NCBI GenBank assembly: GCA_903855995.1
Contig: CAIOAN010000008.1
Location: 1 to 64,000, forward strand
Reading direction: 5' to 3'
DNA: 64,000 nt
DNA from: an uncultured Opitutia bacterium
Lineage (GTDB): Bacteria > Verrucomicrobiota > Verrucomicrobiia > Opitutales > UBA953
Positions 7,495 through 16,005 of the stretch are shown one piece after another. A model generated the notes under the pieces. It saw nothing but the letters and a program-made list of their open reading frames with translations. It was not told where the DNA came from and did not search any database. How positions within the stretch are numbered: the stretch's first letter is position 1; each line of letters opens with the position of its first letter. A program made the translations under genes and the position numbers.

Positions 7495-8658
7495 TTAGGC
7501 CTTCTTAACCTTTACCCACTGCTTGGTCTTCGCGGACTCCAGGACGGCGTCGCAGACGTACTGAGTGCCGAGGGCGTGACGGAAGTCCGGGTAGGCCTTG
7601 GGGGCCTTGGGATCGTCGAGGCTCTTCAGGAACTCGGCGAGGGCGTGGGTGAACGAATGTTCGTAGCCAAGGCAAAGACCGGGGACCCACCAGTTGCCGG
7701 AATACGGGTGATCACCGTCCGACGTGTGGATGCTGGCCCAACCACGACGGTCTCCAGGGACGGAGTGATCGAAGTAGTTCAAGCGGTTGAGGTCATGCAG
7801 GTCCCACTGGAGGGACTTGTTTTCGCCGTTGATTTCGAACGTGTAGAGCGCCTTGTGGCCGCGGGCATAGCGGGTCGATTCGAACTGAGCGATCGAACCG
7901 TTCTCGAAGCGACACAGGAAGATCGCGGCGTCGTCGATGGTGACGGCCTGCTTCTTGCCCGTGGCGGTGTGGACGCGTTCCTTGATGAAAGTCTCGGTGA
8001 TTGCGGAGACTTCGGTGATGTCACCGTTGATCCAGCGTGCCGTGTCGATGCAATGCGCGAGCAAGTCGCCCGTCACGCCGGAACCAGCGGCCGCGGCGTC
8101 GAGGCGCCAGAGACCCGCGCCGCCCTGAGGTAGCTCGGTGGAGATCGTCCAATCCTGGAGGAAGTTGGCGCGGTAGTGGAACACGCGGCCCAGTTCGCCG
8201 GCGGCCACGATGTTCTTCGCGAGCGTGACGGCGGGGAGGAAGCGGTAGTTATACCAGACGAGATTCGGGAGGCCCGATTTCTCGACGGCGGCGACCATCT
8301 TCTCGCCTTGCTCGCCATTGAGTGCGAGGGGCTTTTCGCAGAGAATCATCTTGCCGTTCTTGATGCACTCGAGGGCGATCTCGGCGTGCGAGTCGTTCGG
8401 GGTGCAGATATCGATGGCGTCGATGTCGGAGCGGGTGACCAGCTTGCGCCAGTCGGTCTCGTAGGAGGCGTAGCCCCATTTCTCGGCGAAATCCTTCACC
8501 TTGGCTTCGTCGCGACCGCAGACGGCCTGGCGGACGATGTGATGACCGGAGGTCACCTTGTCCTTCGGGAAGAAGTGACCGACCTGCGAGTAGGCGTTGG
8601 AGTGGGTGCGGCCCATGAAGCCGTAACCGATGAGACCGATGCGAATGGCTTTAGACAT
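7495..8658 (-). CDS. Gfo/Idh/MocA family oxidoreductase
   Basis: This 387-residue NAD(P)-dependent sugar or inositol dehydrogenase-family protein has the N-terminal Rossmann motif [12 protein letters not shown] (about residues 8-19) and the conserved CEKPLAL segment near residue 109, whose Lys is catalytic in the family. A C-terminal alpha/beta substrate domain follows. There is no export signal, so it is cytoplasmic. It is the last gene of a four-gene minus-strand run with a TIM-barrel sugar isomerase, a cupin PMI-like protein and a mutarotase-like protein, pointing to catabolism of one sugar or polyol. The substrate cannot be read from sequence. A terminator follows at 7442. Confidence 0.88.
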   Translation of the reverse strand: MSKAIRIGLIGYGFMGRTHSNAYSQVGHFFPKDKVTSGHHIVRQAVCGRDEAKVKDFAEKWGYASYETDWRKLVTRSDIDAIDICTPNDSHAEIALECIKNGKMILCEKPLALNGEQGEKMVAAVEKSGLPNLVWYNYRFLPAVTLAKNIVAAGELGRVFHYRANFLQDWTISTELPQGGAGLWRLDAAAAGSGVTGDLLAHCIDTARWINGDITEVSAITETFIKERVHTATGKKQAVTIDDAAIFLCRFENGSIAQFESTRYARGHKALYTFEINGENKSLQWDLHDLNRLNYFDHSVPGDRRGWASIHTSDGDHPYSGNWWVPGLCLGYEHSFTHALAEFLKSLDDPKAPKAYPDFRHALGTQYVCDAVLESAKTKQWVKVKKA

Positions 8659-8674
8659 AGTTCGAGGGGGGTGA

Positions 8675-8702
8675 GAGTATGGAGTATCGAGTATGGAGTG
8701 GA
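8675..8702. repeat. Heptamer tandem repeat (four units)
   Basis: Four consecutive 7-base units, GAGTATG GAGTATC GAGTATG GAGTGGA, lie in the 58-base gap between the isomerase and oxidoreductase genes. The heptad arrangement recalls short tandemly repeated sequences described in cyanobacteria and other genomes; whether it recurs elsewhere in this genome cannot be seen. Confidence 0.6.
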
Positions 8703-8716
8703 GGGAACGGAGGTCC

Positions 8717-9721
8717 TCAGAGGGCCTTCTTCACCTTGACCATTGCGGAAAGGATAGTGTTCCAGGTCTTGGGGTTCTCGAGGGTGGCGTTCGGGAACAT
8801 GCAACCATCCCAGCAGATATGTTTCATGCCGCGGTCGGCCGCGCCTTCGAGCCAGACCTTGGAGCAGGCCGTAATATCGAGTTTGCCGTTGGCATCATCG
8901 GCCTGGCAATGGCGCCCCGTCTTCTCGTGCGAGCCCGTGCCGTGCACGGTGCCGTCGTTCTGGGCCACGTGGAAGTCGAGGGTCCACGGGCGGAGTTTGC
9001 CGACCATCTCGCGATAGGCGGGCCAGAACTGTTCCTGGGTGTAGCCTTCCTGCAGCAGGGCGGCTTCGGGCTCATTGTAGCCCATCAGGTAGAGGTAAGT
9101 GTGCGCGAGATCGGCTTGGAAACCAAAGGTCTTCGGCTGGCCGACGCCTTCGAGGGTGTCGAGCATCGCCTTCCAGGAGTGCATGCCCGCCCAGCAGATT
9201 TCGCCTTCGGCGGCGATGCGCTCGCCGTGGTCAGCGGCGATCTTCGCGGCTTTCTTGAAAGTGTCGACGATGCGGGCCGTGTTGGCCTTCGGGTTCTCGC
9301 GCCACTTGGCGACGCCGAACTCGGCGGAGTCGACGCGGATGACGCCGTATTTGCGGACGCCATGCTGGTTCAACTGCTGTGCGATGCGGCAGGCCTTCTC
9401 AATCGCGAGGAGGAATTTCTGCTGCTGTTCATCGCTGCCCATCGCGGAATCACCGACCGTCCCACCCCAGACCGGCGCCACGAGGGAGCCGACGTTGAGA
9501 CCGTGGCCCGCGATCTGGTCGGCCATCTTCTTAAGCGCATCCGGAGCGATGTCGGGATCCGTATGCGGGTGGAAGAGGAACAGGTCGACGCCGTCGAACT
9601 TATGTCCGTCGACGTTGGCCGCCGCGGTCATGTCGAGCATACGCTCGAGGGCGATCGGAGGGTGGTCGGTGTTGGGCTCCTTGCCGACGAGGCCGGGCCA
9701 CATCGCGTTGTGCAGTTTCAT
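8717..9721 (-). CDS. Sugar phosphate isomerase/epimerase (xylose isomerase-like TIM barrel)
   Basis: This 334-residue protein has the AP-endonuclease-2/xylose-isomerase-like TIM-barrel pattern. Strand-end acidic and His residues fitting a divalent metal site include LFLFHPHTD near residues 47-55, AEGEICW near 170 and [11 protein letters not shown] near 246-256. Proteins of this family isomerise or epimerise keto- and aldo-sugars, and in PVC bacteria they commonly pair with Gfo/Idh dehydrogenases, as here. It is cytoplasmic. The C-terminus contains an unusual Cys-containing CWDGCMF segment. The exact reaction is unknown. Confidence 0.82.
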   Translation of the reverse strand: MKLHNAMWPGLVGKEPNTDHPPIALERMLDMTAAANVDGHKFDGVDLFLFHPHTDPDIAPDALKKMADQIAGHGLNVGSLVAPVWGGTVGDSAMGSDEQQQKFLLAIEKACRIAQQLNQHGVRKYGVIRVDSAEFGVAKWRENPKANTARIVDTFKKAAKIAADHGERIAAEGEICWAGMHSWKAMLDTLEGVGQPKTFGFQADLAHTYLYLMGYNEPEAALLQEGYTQEQFWPAYREMVGKLRPWTLDFHVAQNDGTVHGTGSHEKTGRHCQADDANGKLDITACSKVWLEGAADRGMKHICWDGCMFPNATLENPKTWNTILSAMVKVKKAL

Positions 9722-9760
9722 GAGGGTGGGGTGGGGTTTGGGGTTAAAGCAGGAGAGGAC

Positions 9761-11032
9761 TTACTTCTTCTTATTTTTCTTATGAGCTCCCATGGCCGGA
9801 GCCGAGGGATTCACTTCCGGCCCGAAGTAGCGGAGGCAGACCAGGGGCTCGGTGGTGGAGGTGTTGCGGAAGGTCACGCCCTTCTTGGCGCCAGCTTCGG
9901 TGCAGAAGTATTCATCTTCGGTGAGCTCGTTGAAGCGGATGAGTTTCGGACTGTTGAGGACCTGACCGTTGATCGTACCGGAGCCCTGGACGCAGATGAG
10001 GCCGTAGGCGCCGTTATCTGTGATGGTGCATTCGGCACCCGGCTCGACGGTCAGTTCCTTTGCGGTGAAGTACTGGAACTTGTCGACTTTGCCGTAGACG
10101 ATCCACTTGTCGGAGTAGCCCTTGCCTTCGACCGAGACGACCGGTTCGAGGTAGTGGTTGTCCTTGAAATTCGGGTCGACGTTCTTGTCCCAGTCGAGCT
10201 GGTCCACGATGAAGTCGACATCCTTGTGCTTGGACTTCGGCATGTCCTTGACGAGCAGGGCCCACGGTACTTCGCGGCCTTCGACGAGGTTCTGGTACAT
10301 GCCGAACACGTCGGAGCCCCACTGCGGCTCATAGGTGCAGAGTGAACCAGGGGCGTGCAGGATGCACGGGTCGATCAGCCAACCTGTGCCGGGCTCGAGC
10401 TTGTAAGCCTTGGAAAGGGCGAGGATCTTGTTGTCGCCCTTGTCCCAGTTGGCGATGCATTCGCGGACCTGGGCTTTCGTCGTGCCGGGCTCAAAGCCCA
10501 TGAACGTGTAGGGGAAGTTGTTGCCGACGTTGTTATGCTGAGGCGGGAAGTAGTAGGACTCCGGCTTGCCTTCGAGACCGAGCAGCTTGGCCTGCTTGGC
10601 GTTCTGATGCATGTGGTGCGGGATCGGACCCATGTTATCGAAGAACTTGGAGTAGACCGGCCACTTCTTATACTTGCTCCAGATCTTGGAACCGATGAGC
10701 GCGGCACCACATTCCTTGACGGCCTGCTTCAGGGTGAAACGCGTGTGACCGATGACGACGTAGGAGAGACCTTCGTCGGGGGTGCGATTGTCGTTGGCGG
10801 CTTCGGTGGTGGATGCGAACCAGCGTTCGTCGATGCCGCCGCGGCTCAGGCCGAAAGCGTAGAGATCATCCGGATGCAGCTTGAGGCGCTTACCGGGCTG
10901 GAGGAAGGAACGAGGCACCCAGCATGGAGCGAGGCGCAGCAAGCCGCCGGTCAGGGCGAGTTCCTTCTCCACGAGCGAGGCGACACCGCTCTGCTTGGTG
11001 GAGAGATCTTGGACAATCTTGGGGGAGGACAT
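9761..11032 (-). CDS. Cupin protein related to class I phosphomannose isomerase
   Basis: This 423-residue protein resembles type I mannose-6-phosphate isomerase-like cupins. A metal-binding HHMHQ motif sits near residue 139, a WLIDPCILHAPGS strand supplies a further cupin His near 222-234, and a second beta-rich cupin half has GLICVQGSGTING near 348-360. It ends in a basic tail (AHKKNKKK). The family interconverts aldose and ketose phosphates through a bound metal. It lies 39 bases upstream of the TIM-barrel isomerase on the same strand. Whether it acts on mannose-6-phosphate is not established; the sequence looks divergent. Confidence 0.68.
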   Translation of the reverse strand: MSSPKIVQDLSTKQSGVASLVEKELALTGGLLRLAPCWVPRSFLQPGKRLKLHPDDLYAFGLSRGGIDERWFASTTEAANDNRTPDEGLSYVVIGHTRFTLKQAVKECGAALIGSKIWSKYKKWPVYSKFFDNMGPIPHHMHQNAKQAKLLGLEGKPESYYFPPQHNNVGNNFPYTFMGFEPGTTKAQVRECIANWDKGDNKILALSKAYKLEPGTGWLIDPCILHAPGSLCTYEPQWGSDVFGMYQNLVEGREVPWALLVKDMPKSKHKDVDFIVDQLDWDKNVDPNFKDNHYLEPVVSVEGKGYSDKWIVYGKVDKFQYFTAKELTVEPGAECTITDNGAYGLICVQGSGTINGQVLNSPKLIRFNELTEDEYFCTEAGAKKGVTFRNTSTTEPLVCLRYFGPEVNPSAPAMGAHKKNKKK

Positions 11033-11109
11033 GGTAGGAAGAAAGACGTGAAGGGGAGGTCGGATTTAGGCGACTCCACGGACAGGGACAAGAATTGAGT
11101 ATAGCAGAC

Positions 11110-12225
11110 TTAAGACCTCAAAAACTGCCAATTAATCAGGCAGGTGAGGGTCTGGCCGTTTTCGCCCGTAATCCGGACGGAAGTCGGACCTTCGGGAACG
11201 ATGCTAAGCACTTGGCCGAAGCCCGACGATACCGCCAGGGCCCCCTGAATGATGGGCAGCCGGACGCTCTGGTCTTTGTGGAATTCTCGGCTCGTCGGAA
11301 TGCCCTTGGCGGATAGGCGGTCTTCACGGGCGACATCGACGCTATCGCTAAAATGGGAGCAGACCTCCTCGAGGCCCAGCCGACCGAGGTGGCGCTTTTC
11401 CCAGGGGTGCCCGGGGCGTCCGCCGTTGGATATCCAGAACAGCGTGGCAGGAAAATCAGCGACGTTCTTGAGTGAGAACCAAACGTAGCCAGGGAAAGTC
11501 ACCGCCGTCCAGGCGAACGGCTGGGCCTCGGTGGCGGGCGCGTTGACGAGCATGATCAGGTCATCGTTCCCGGGGCGGGCCGGGTAACGCGACAGGTCCG
11601 TCGTGGAACCATCCCTGAGCGCCACCGATTGTAACGTGGAGAATTCCGCCGAAGGCTTGAGGGCGCCAGATTCGCCGCTGGCGGGGTTAGAGAACTCGCC
11701 CGGATAAACGGAGCCGAAGCGGAATGCGCTCGTGGCGACCCGTGCGCCGCCCGCTGGAATCGCGGATAAATCGAGGACTGGATGATTTCCGTAATTCCAA
11801 CGGCCCTCGAGATTCGTGATCACATGCTCGCAGTAGACCGCATGGTGGCTAGGAACAATTGAAAGAGTCTTGGTCACGCTCGCGCCGGTGTCCGTCGTCT
11901 GCTGGGCGAGTTTGAGAGTGCGTTCGGTCTGCTCAATCAGCTTCCAATCCGCATTGGCTGGATCGCCATGGGGCGGGCCTTTCTGCTGGCCACCGAAGGG
12001 CAGGCAAAGGAAGTCGCCCCGGAGATAGGTCAGCAGGCGTGGGAGTGATTGATCCACCTGGGCCGGCATCCAGGGCGAGAGCGAGTAGGGGCGGGCCTCG
12101 GTTTGGCCGAGGTGGAAGGTGACGGGGGCCAGGTGCCCGGCGGTCTGTGTGACCGCGAGGTCTACTTCTGGGGTGCGCAGGGTGTAACTCGGGGCGCCGT
12201 GAATTGTTTCCATGAGGATGGCCAA
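11110..12225 (-). CDS. Aldose 1-epimerase/mutarotase-like protein
   Basis: This 371-residue beta-rich protein has the look of the galactose mutarotase-like superfamily, which binds carbohydrate in a beta-sandwich and, when catalytic, interconverts sugar anomers. Features include FLCLPFGGQ near residue 75, a central CEHVITNLEG strand pair, and a late FWISNGGRPGHPW segment. There is no signal peptide. It is first in the four-gene carbohydrate run, 77 bases upstream of the cupin gene. Met5 (12213) is an equally plausible start. It could alternatively be a non-catalytic sugar-binding relative. Confidence 0.6.
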   Translation of the reverse strand: MAILMETIHGAPSYTLRTPEVDLAVTQTAGHLAPVTFHLGQTEARPYSLSPWMPAQVDQSLPRLLTYLRGDFLCLPFGGQQKGPPHGDPANADWKLIEQTERTLKLAQQTTDTGASVTKTLSIVPSHHAVYCEHVITNLEGRWNYGNHPVLDLSAIPAGGARVATSAFRFGSVYPGEFSNPASGESGALKPSAEFSTLQSVALRDGSTTDLSRYPARPGNDDLIMLVNAPATEAQPFAWTAVTFPGYVWFSLKNVADFPATLFWISNGGRPGHPWEKRHLGRLGLEEVCSHFSDSVDVAREDRLSAKGIPTSREFHKDQSVRLPIIQGALAVSSGFGQVLSIVPEGPTSVRITGENGQTLTCLINWQFLRS

Positions 12226-12308
12226 TTTCCAGCAACTGAGGCCGAGGTGTCAACGCCTCGGCTTGCTCTCCGCTTGCTAACCGCCTCGTGGGTCGCTTGC
12301 TTTTGCCC

Positions 12309-12584
12309 ATGCCGCAGCCTTTGCCGATTCTTTATATCAAGCCTGGATGCCCTTGGTGCGTGCAGGCCGAGGAGTTCTTCGCCGCCCAAGGGGTGAAGCT
12401 CGACGTCCGTGACGTCATCGCCGACATGCATCAGATGCGCCAGATGGTGGCCCTGACGGGTCAGTCCAAATGCCCGTCTTTTCGCTACGGGGATTTCATC
12501 GTCGCAGACTTCGGGGTCGATGAGTTCATCAATAAAGCCAAGAAGCACCCAGTCGTCTGCGCCGACCTGGGTTTAAAAGTTTGA
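12309..12584 (+). CDS. Glutaredoxin-like protein
   Basis: This 91-residue thioredoxin-fold protein has a dithiol CPWC active site at residues 14-17. It also has the family's Lys before the motif, a K-C-P-S-F strand (cis-Pro, TVP-like position near 57) and a GDFIVADF segment. It would reduce disulfides or glutathionylated proteins in the cytoplasm. The ATG at 12309 is preferred because it starts directly before the first beta strand; an in-frame upstream Met at 12288 adds seven residues. It diverges from the mutarotase-like gene. Confidence 0.82.
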   Translation: MPQPLPILYIKPGCPWCVQAEEFFAAQGVKLDVRDVIADMHQMRQMVALTGQSKCPSFRYGDFIVADFGVDEFINKAKKHPVVCADLGLKV

Positions 12585-12653
12585 TTTTAGCCTTTGTCGT
12601 TTGGGGCCTAAATTAAGACTTGGTCAGTAGGGTAAAACCCCTAGTCTGTGGTC

Positions 12654-14042
12654 ATGAGGTTCTCCCCGACCTTGTGCTTGCTCCTGAGCGCATCCCTATT
12701 TGCCGCCCAGCCTAACGTCGTGTTGATCATGTCAGACGACATGGGTTGGGCTGACCCAGGCTGTTACGGTTCCAAAGTTAATCCGACGCCGAATATCGAC
12801 CGACTATCGACCGAAGGGCTTCGATTCACGAGTTTCTACGCGACGCAGGCCGTCTGCACCTCTTCCCGCACTGCGTTGATGACAGGGTGCTATCCTAATC
12901 GTCTCGGCTTGGGTGGAGCCGCTCTCGGCCCGGGTTCCAAAATCGGCCTGAGCAATGACGAACAGACGCTGGGCACGTTGCTCCGCAACTCAGGCTACCA
13001 CACCGGTGTCATCGGTAAATGGCACCTCGGCGACGCTCCGAAATTTCTCCCGCCGGCACATGGCTTCGATGATTCGATGGTCTTACCTTACTCCAATGAC
13101 ATGTGGCCGCTCGGCTATCTCATGGGCGATGAGACGCGACGGAAAATGTACCCGGAGCTGCCGCGTTATGTGAACGGTCATCAGCTTGGCTTCGTCAAAG
13201 ACTGGGTTGATATGGACGCCCTGACCTCCTCGCAGGGTCTTCGGGCCATAAAATTTATCCATGACAGCGCCGGTAAGGAAAAGCCGTTCTTCCTCTATCT
13301 CGCCACATCGATGCCGCACGTTCCCCTCGGTGCCTCTTCGGATTTCAAGGGCAAGCACGCGACCCCGTTCGCCGACACCATGGCGGATATAGACCGGGCC
13401 GTCGGCGCCGTCTTGAAGGCTCTCCGCGAAAAAGATGTCGAGAATAACACCATCGTGATCTTCACGAGCGACAATGGCCCGTGGCTTAATTTTGGCCGAC
13501 ACGCTGGCTCCGCCGGCCCGTTCCGCGAAGGCAAAGGCACGACCTTCGAAGGTGGCGTGCGCGTGCCTTGCATCATCAAATGGCCCGGCGTGGTGAAACC
13601 GGGCCGCACGACCGACGCACTCGCCGCCAACATCGACTTCGTCCCCACGCTACTCGAGGCCTGCGGCGGCACCAAGCCCAAGAACGCCATCGACGGTCAG
13701 TCATTCCTGCCGTTGCTCAAAGGAGACAAGGAATCCGCCCGTGAAGCATTTACTTATTTCTACGGAGACAAACTCGAAGCCATCCGCCAGGGGCGATGGA
13801 AACTCCACCTGCCCCATGCTTATCGGAGTTATGTCGACATGATTCCCGCCAAGCAAGACGGCCAGCCCGCCACGACGCATCAGCGCCAGATAGGTTTCGC
13901 GCTTTATGACCTGCAGGCTGACCCTGGTGAGCAGGTCGATGTACGGGAAGGGCATCCGGAAATCGTCGAGCAACTGAAAGCGCTCGCAGATTCTGAACGC
14001 AAGGCGCTCGACGCCGGCAAGCGCCCGGTGGGTCGCCTCTGA
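12654..14042 (+). CDS. Secreted sulfatase with a CTSSR formylglycine motif
   Basis: This 462-residue exported sulfatase has a signal peptide (about 1-18), the metal motif IMSDDMGWAD, the active-site Cys68 in CTSSR, KWHLG, and the FTSDNGPW block near residue 275. The third residue of the formylglycine motif is Ser instead of the usual Pro or Ala, a variant that needs checking for maturation. The ATG at 12654 is preferred over the in-frame GTG six bases upstream because it opens the signal peptide. It ends 5 bases from the convergent HupE gene. Substrate unknown. Confidence 0.88.
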   Translation: MRFSPTLCLLLSASLFAAQPNVVLIMSDDMGWADPGCYGSKVNPTPNIDRLSTEGLRFTSFYATQAVCTSSRTALMTGCYPNRLGLGGAALGPGSKIGLSNDEQTLGTLLRNSGYHTGVIGKWHLGDAPKFLPPAHGFDDSMVLPYSNDMWPLGYLMGDETRRKMYPELPRYVNGHQLGFVKDWVDMDALTSSQGLRAIKFIHDSAGKEKPFFLYLATSMPHVPLGASSDFKGKHATPFADTMADIDRAVGAVLKALREKDVENNTIVIFTSDNGPWLNFGRHAGSAGPFREGKGTTFEGGVRVPCIIKWPGVVKPGRTTDALAANIDFVPTLLEACGGTKPKNAIDGQSFLPLLKGDKESAREAFTYFYGDKLEAIRQGRWKLHLPHAYRSYVDMIPAKQDGQPATTHQRQIGFALYDLQADPGEQVDVREGHPEIVEQLKALADSERKALDAGKRPVGRL

Positions 14043-14047
14043 GGTGT

Positions 14048-15208
14048 TTAGCGTACTAGTTCGAGCACGCGCACGGCCATCACGGTAAAGCCGATTGCTG
14101 CGACCGTAAGGCACAGCGTTCGGCGGAGGCCTTGTTCCGGGATGCGCAGCTTGATTAACAGCCAGAGGAGCGCGGCGACTGAGGTGATCACGACGACTTG
14201 AGCGACTTCGACCCCGATATTGAAGCCGATGAGAATTTGTACGATCCGGGAACGATCCCAGTTGCCCAGCCGGTCAGACACCGCGGCGGCAAAGCCCAAC
14301 CCGTGAATAAGCCCGAAGGCGCAAGGCACGATTAACATCTGCCGATTGCTGGATCTGCCCCGATAGGCCATCCAGGCACCGACACCAATGGTCAACGCGA
14401 TGACCGGCTCAATCCAAGCACCGACACTGCCGACCAGCCCCAAGGCCACGACGGTTAAGGTGATGCTGTGACCAACGGTGAAAACAAGGGAACGTAGCAG
14501 GGCTTGGCGGAGAGACGTCGCGCCCAGAAACATCGCCGTCATGAATAGGCAGTGATCCCAACCTGCCGGAATCACATGTCCGAAGCCGTCGCCAAGTAAA
14601 GTGCGCAGGAAGCGAAGCGATGAAAGAAACCAGCCGGCCTCGTCGGTGACAGCTGGCTCATCACTGATCACAAACTCGCCCGGCTCGTTTTTTGAGACCG
14701 CCATGACCACCTGGTAATCCATCCCTTTGCGGAGATTGGTAAAAACCGTCCCAACAGTATCAGGGAAACGAATTCCCATCACATGTGTGCCTGCCGGAAT
14801 ATCTGCCGCGAACTTGGCATTGAGCAGGACGGGGTAGCGGTCGGCTTCGCCCTGTCGGGACGATTGCCGCAGGATGTCATCTGCGGAAGGAAAGGATAGC
14901 AGTCGCACGGCTAGCGGCTTGCCATCGGCCGTGACGGATATCGTGGTGCCGAAGCCAGCTTGCGCCTTCTCCGCGGCTGCGCGCAAGCGGCCCGGCGTGA
15001 ACATCAGGGTGTCGAGTTCCTTGACGGGAGCGTCCTTCGGCAGTTGGCCGATCAAATAGGAAGGGACATCGAATTTAAGCGTGCATGTGAAGAGCCCATT
15101 CTCATCCACCACGCCGATGCAATTGGCCTCCTTCCACTCCGGATGGGCCTGTGCGACCAATGCCAGCAGGAGAGTAGCACTCAGGATGATGTTACGCAGC
15201 ACGGACAC
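14048..15208 (-). CDS. HupE/UreJ-family membrane protein
   Basis: This 386-residue inner-membrane protein has an export signal, a roughly 190-residue extracytoplasmic region and then six or so transmembrane helices. These carry the HupE/UreJ_2 signature motifs GWDHCLFM, FTVGHSITL, LIHGLGFA and FNIGVEVAQ (residues about 210-340). Family members are linked to nickel or other metal uptake; the conserved His and Asp in the membrane motifs fit metal binding. No hydrogenase or urease gene is nearby. It follows the YHYH-sulfatase-PEBP run on the same strand with a 48-base gap and may be part of that unit. Confidence 0.8.
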   Translation of the reverse strand: MSVLRNIILSATLLLALVAQAHPEWKEANCIGVVDENGLFTCTLKFDVPSYLIGQLPKDAPVKELDTLMFTPGRLRAAAEKAQAGFGTTISVTADGKPLAVRLLSFPSADDILRQSSRQGEADRYPVLLNAKFAADIPAGTHVMGIRFPDTVGTVFTNLRKGMDYQVVMAVSKNEPGEFVISDEPAVTDEAGWFLSSLRFLRTLLGDGFGHVIPAGWDHCLFMTAMFLGATSLRQALLRSLVFTVGHSITLTVVALGLVGSVGAWIEPVIALTIGVGAWMAYRGRSSNRQMLIVPCAFGLIHGLGFAAAVSDRLGNWDRSRIVQILIGFNIGVEVAQVVVITSVAALLWLLIKLRIPEQGLRRTLCLTVAAIGFTVMAVRVLELVR

Positions 15209-15256
15209 GGGACAGGTCTAGGGTCACCCCCCAAGGCTGGCAATTCGCAATGAACT

Positions 15257-15949
15257 CTATTCGCCCCTTGCGGACGGCCCCTTGCGGGCGGGCTTCTTTT
15301 CTTCGTCATCCGATGCACCGGCCGGACGCGTGTAGATGACGGTGAGGTCGGCGGTCCCGAGGATCTTTCCCCTCATCGCAGGCAGCAACGACTCCGAGGT
15401 GATCGGCGCCGGGGCGTTCTTAAGGTCAAGTTTAGCGGAGAGCGCAAAGAGCGTGAGAACATATTTCTTGGCACCTGGCCCTTTTGAATGGGGCGGAGCG
15501 TATTCGACGCGATTGTGCACGGTGCTCATGCCCATCTTGCCGAAGTCGGCGGCGTTTTTGCCGACCGTGGTAACCTTCGGATCAATATCATACATCAGCC
15601 AGTAGATCTTGGTCTTACCTTCCGGGTCGAGATGGTGCATCACCAAGGCCAGCGACTGGGTGCCCTTGGGCAGATTGGACCAAGCGAGGGGCGGGCTGGC
15701 ACTATCGCCGTCGCCGGTAAATTCGGCGGGCAAATTGCCGCCCTCTTTGACCACCGGACTTGTCAGGGTGAAATTCGGGGCCGGATTCGGGGTGGGCTTA
15801 GCCGCCGCCACCTGGTCGATGGAGCCCTTCGGCGGTTCGCCGCCTTTACCGCCTTTGCCCCCCTTGCCTTTGCCTTCTTCGGGTGCGGCGGCGAGCAGGG
15901 CGCAGAAGCCGAGTGCGAGGGTGAGATAGGCAAGCAAGCGGGGTCGCAT
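15257..15949 (-). CDS. Secreted YbhB/YbcL-type PEBP protein with Gly/Lys linker
   Basis: This 230-residue protein has a signal peptide (about 1-22), a low-complexity segment of alternating Gly and Lys (about 25-43), then a phosphatidylethanolamine-binding-protein domain of the bacterial YbhB/YbcL kind. The domain shows PAEFTGDGDSASPPL, a Met-His-His-Leu-Asp-Pro ligand-site variant and the conserved A-P-P-H-S-K-G-P-G segment. Bacterial members have no settled function. The Gly/Lys segment resembles tails in the two upstream genes, suggesting a shared location or partner. It is encoded 56 bases after the sulfatase gene. Confidence 0.82.
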   Translation of the reverse strand: MRPRLLAYLTLALGFCALLAAAPEEGKGKGGKGGKGGEPPKGSIDQVAAAKPTPNPAPNFTLTSPVVKEGGNLPAEFTGDGDSASPPLAWSNLPKGTQSLALVMHHLDPEGKTKIYWLMYDIDPKVTTVGKNAADFGKMGMSTVHNRVEYAPPHSKGPGAKKYVLTLFALSAKLDLKNAPAPITSESLLPAMRGKILGTADLTVIYTRPAGASDDEEKKPARKGPSARGE

Positions 15950-16005
15950 CGAGGTGGGGGTATGCTAAATTCTACCAGATAATGGCTTAAGCGAAGGTTA
16001 AGGAA

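Noticed and set aside
8693-10345. 550-residue plus-strand open frame
   Set aside because: It is antisense to the isomerase and cupin genes, has low-information composition typical of GC-rich shadow frames, and matches no family.
12241-12262. Hairpin GCCGAGG/CCTCGGC between divergent mutarotase and glutaredoxin genes
   Set aside because: A 7-bp stem with no T tract between divergent genes; too weak to call a terminator or operator.
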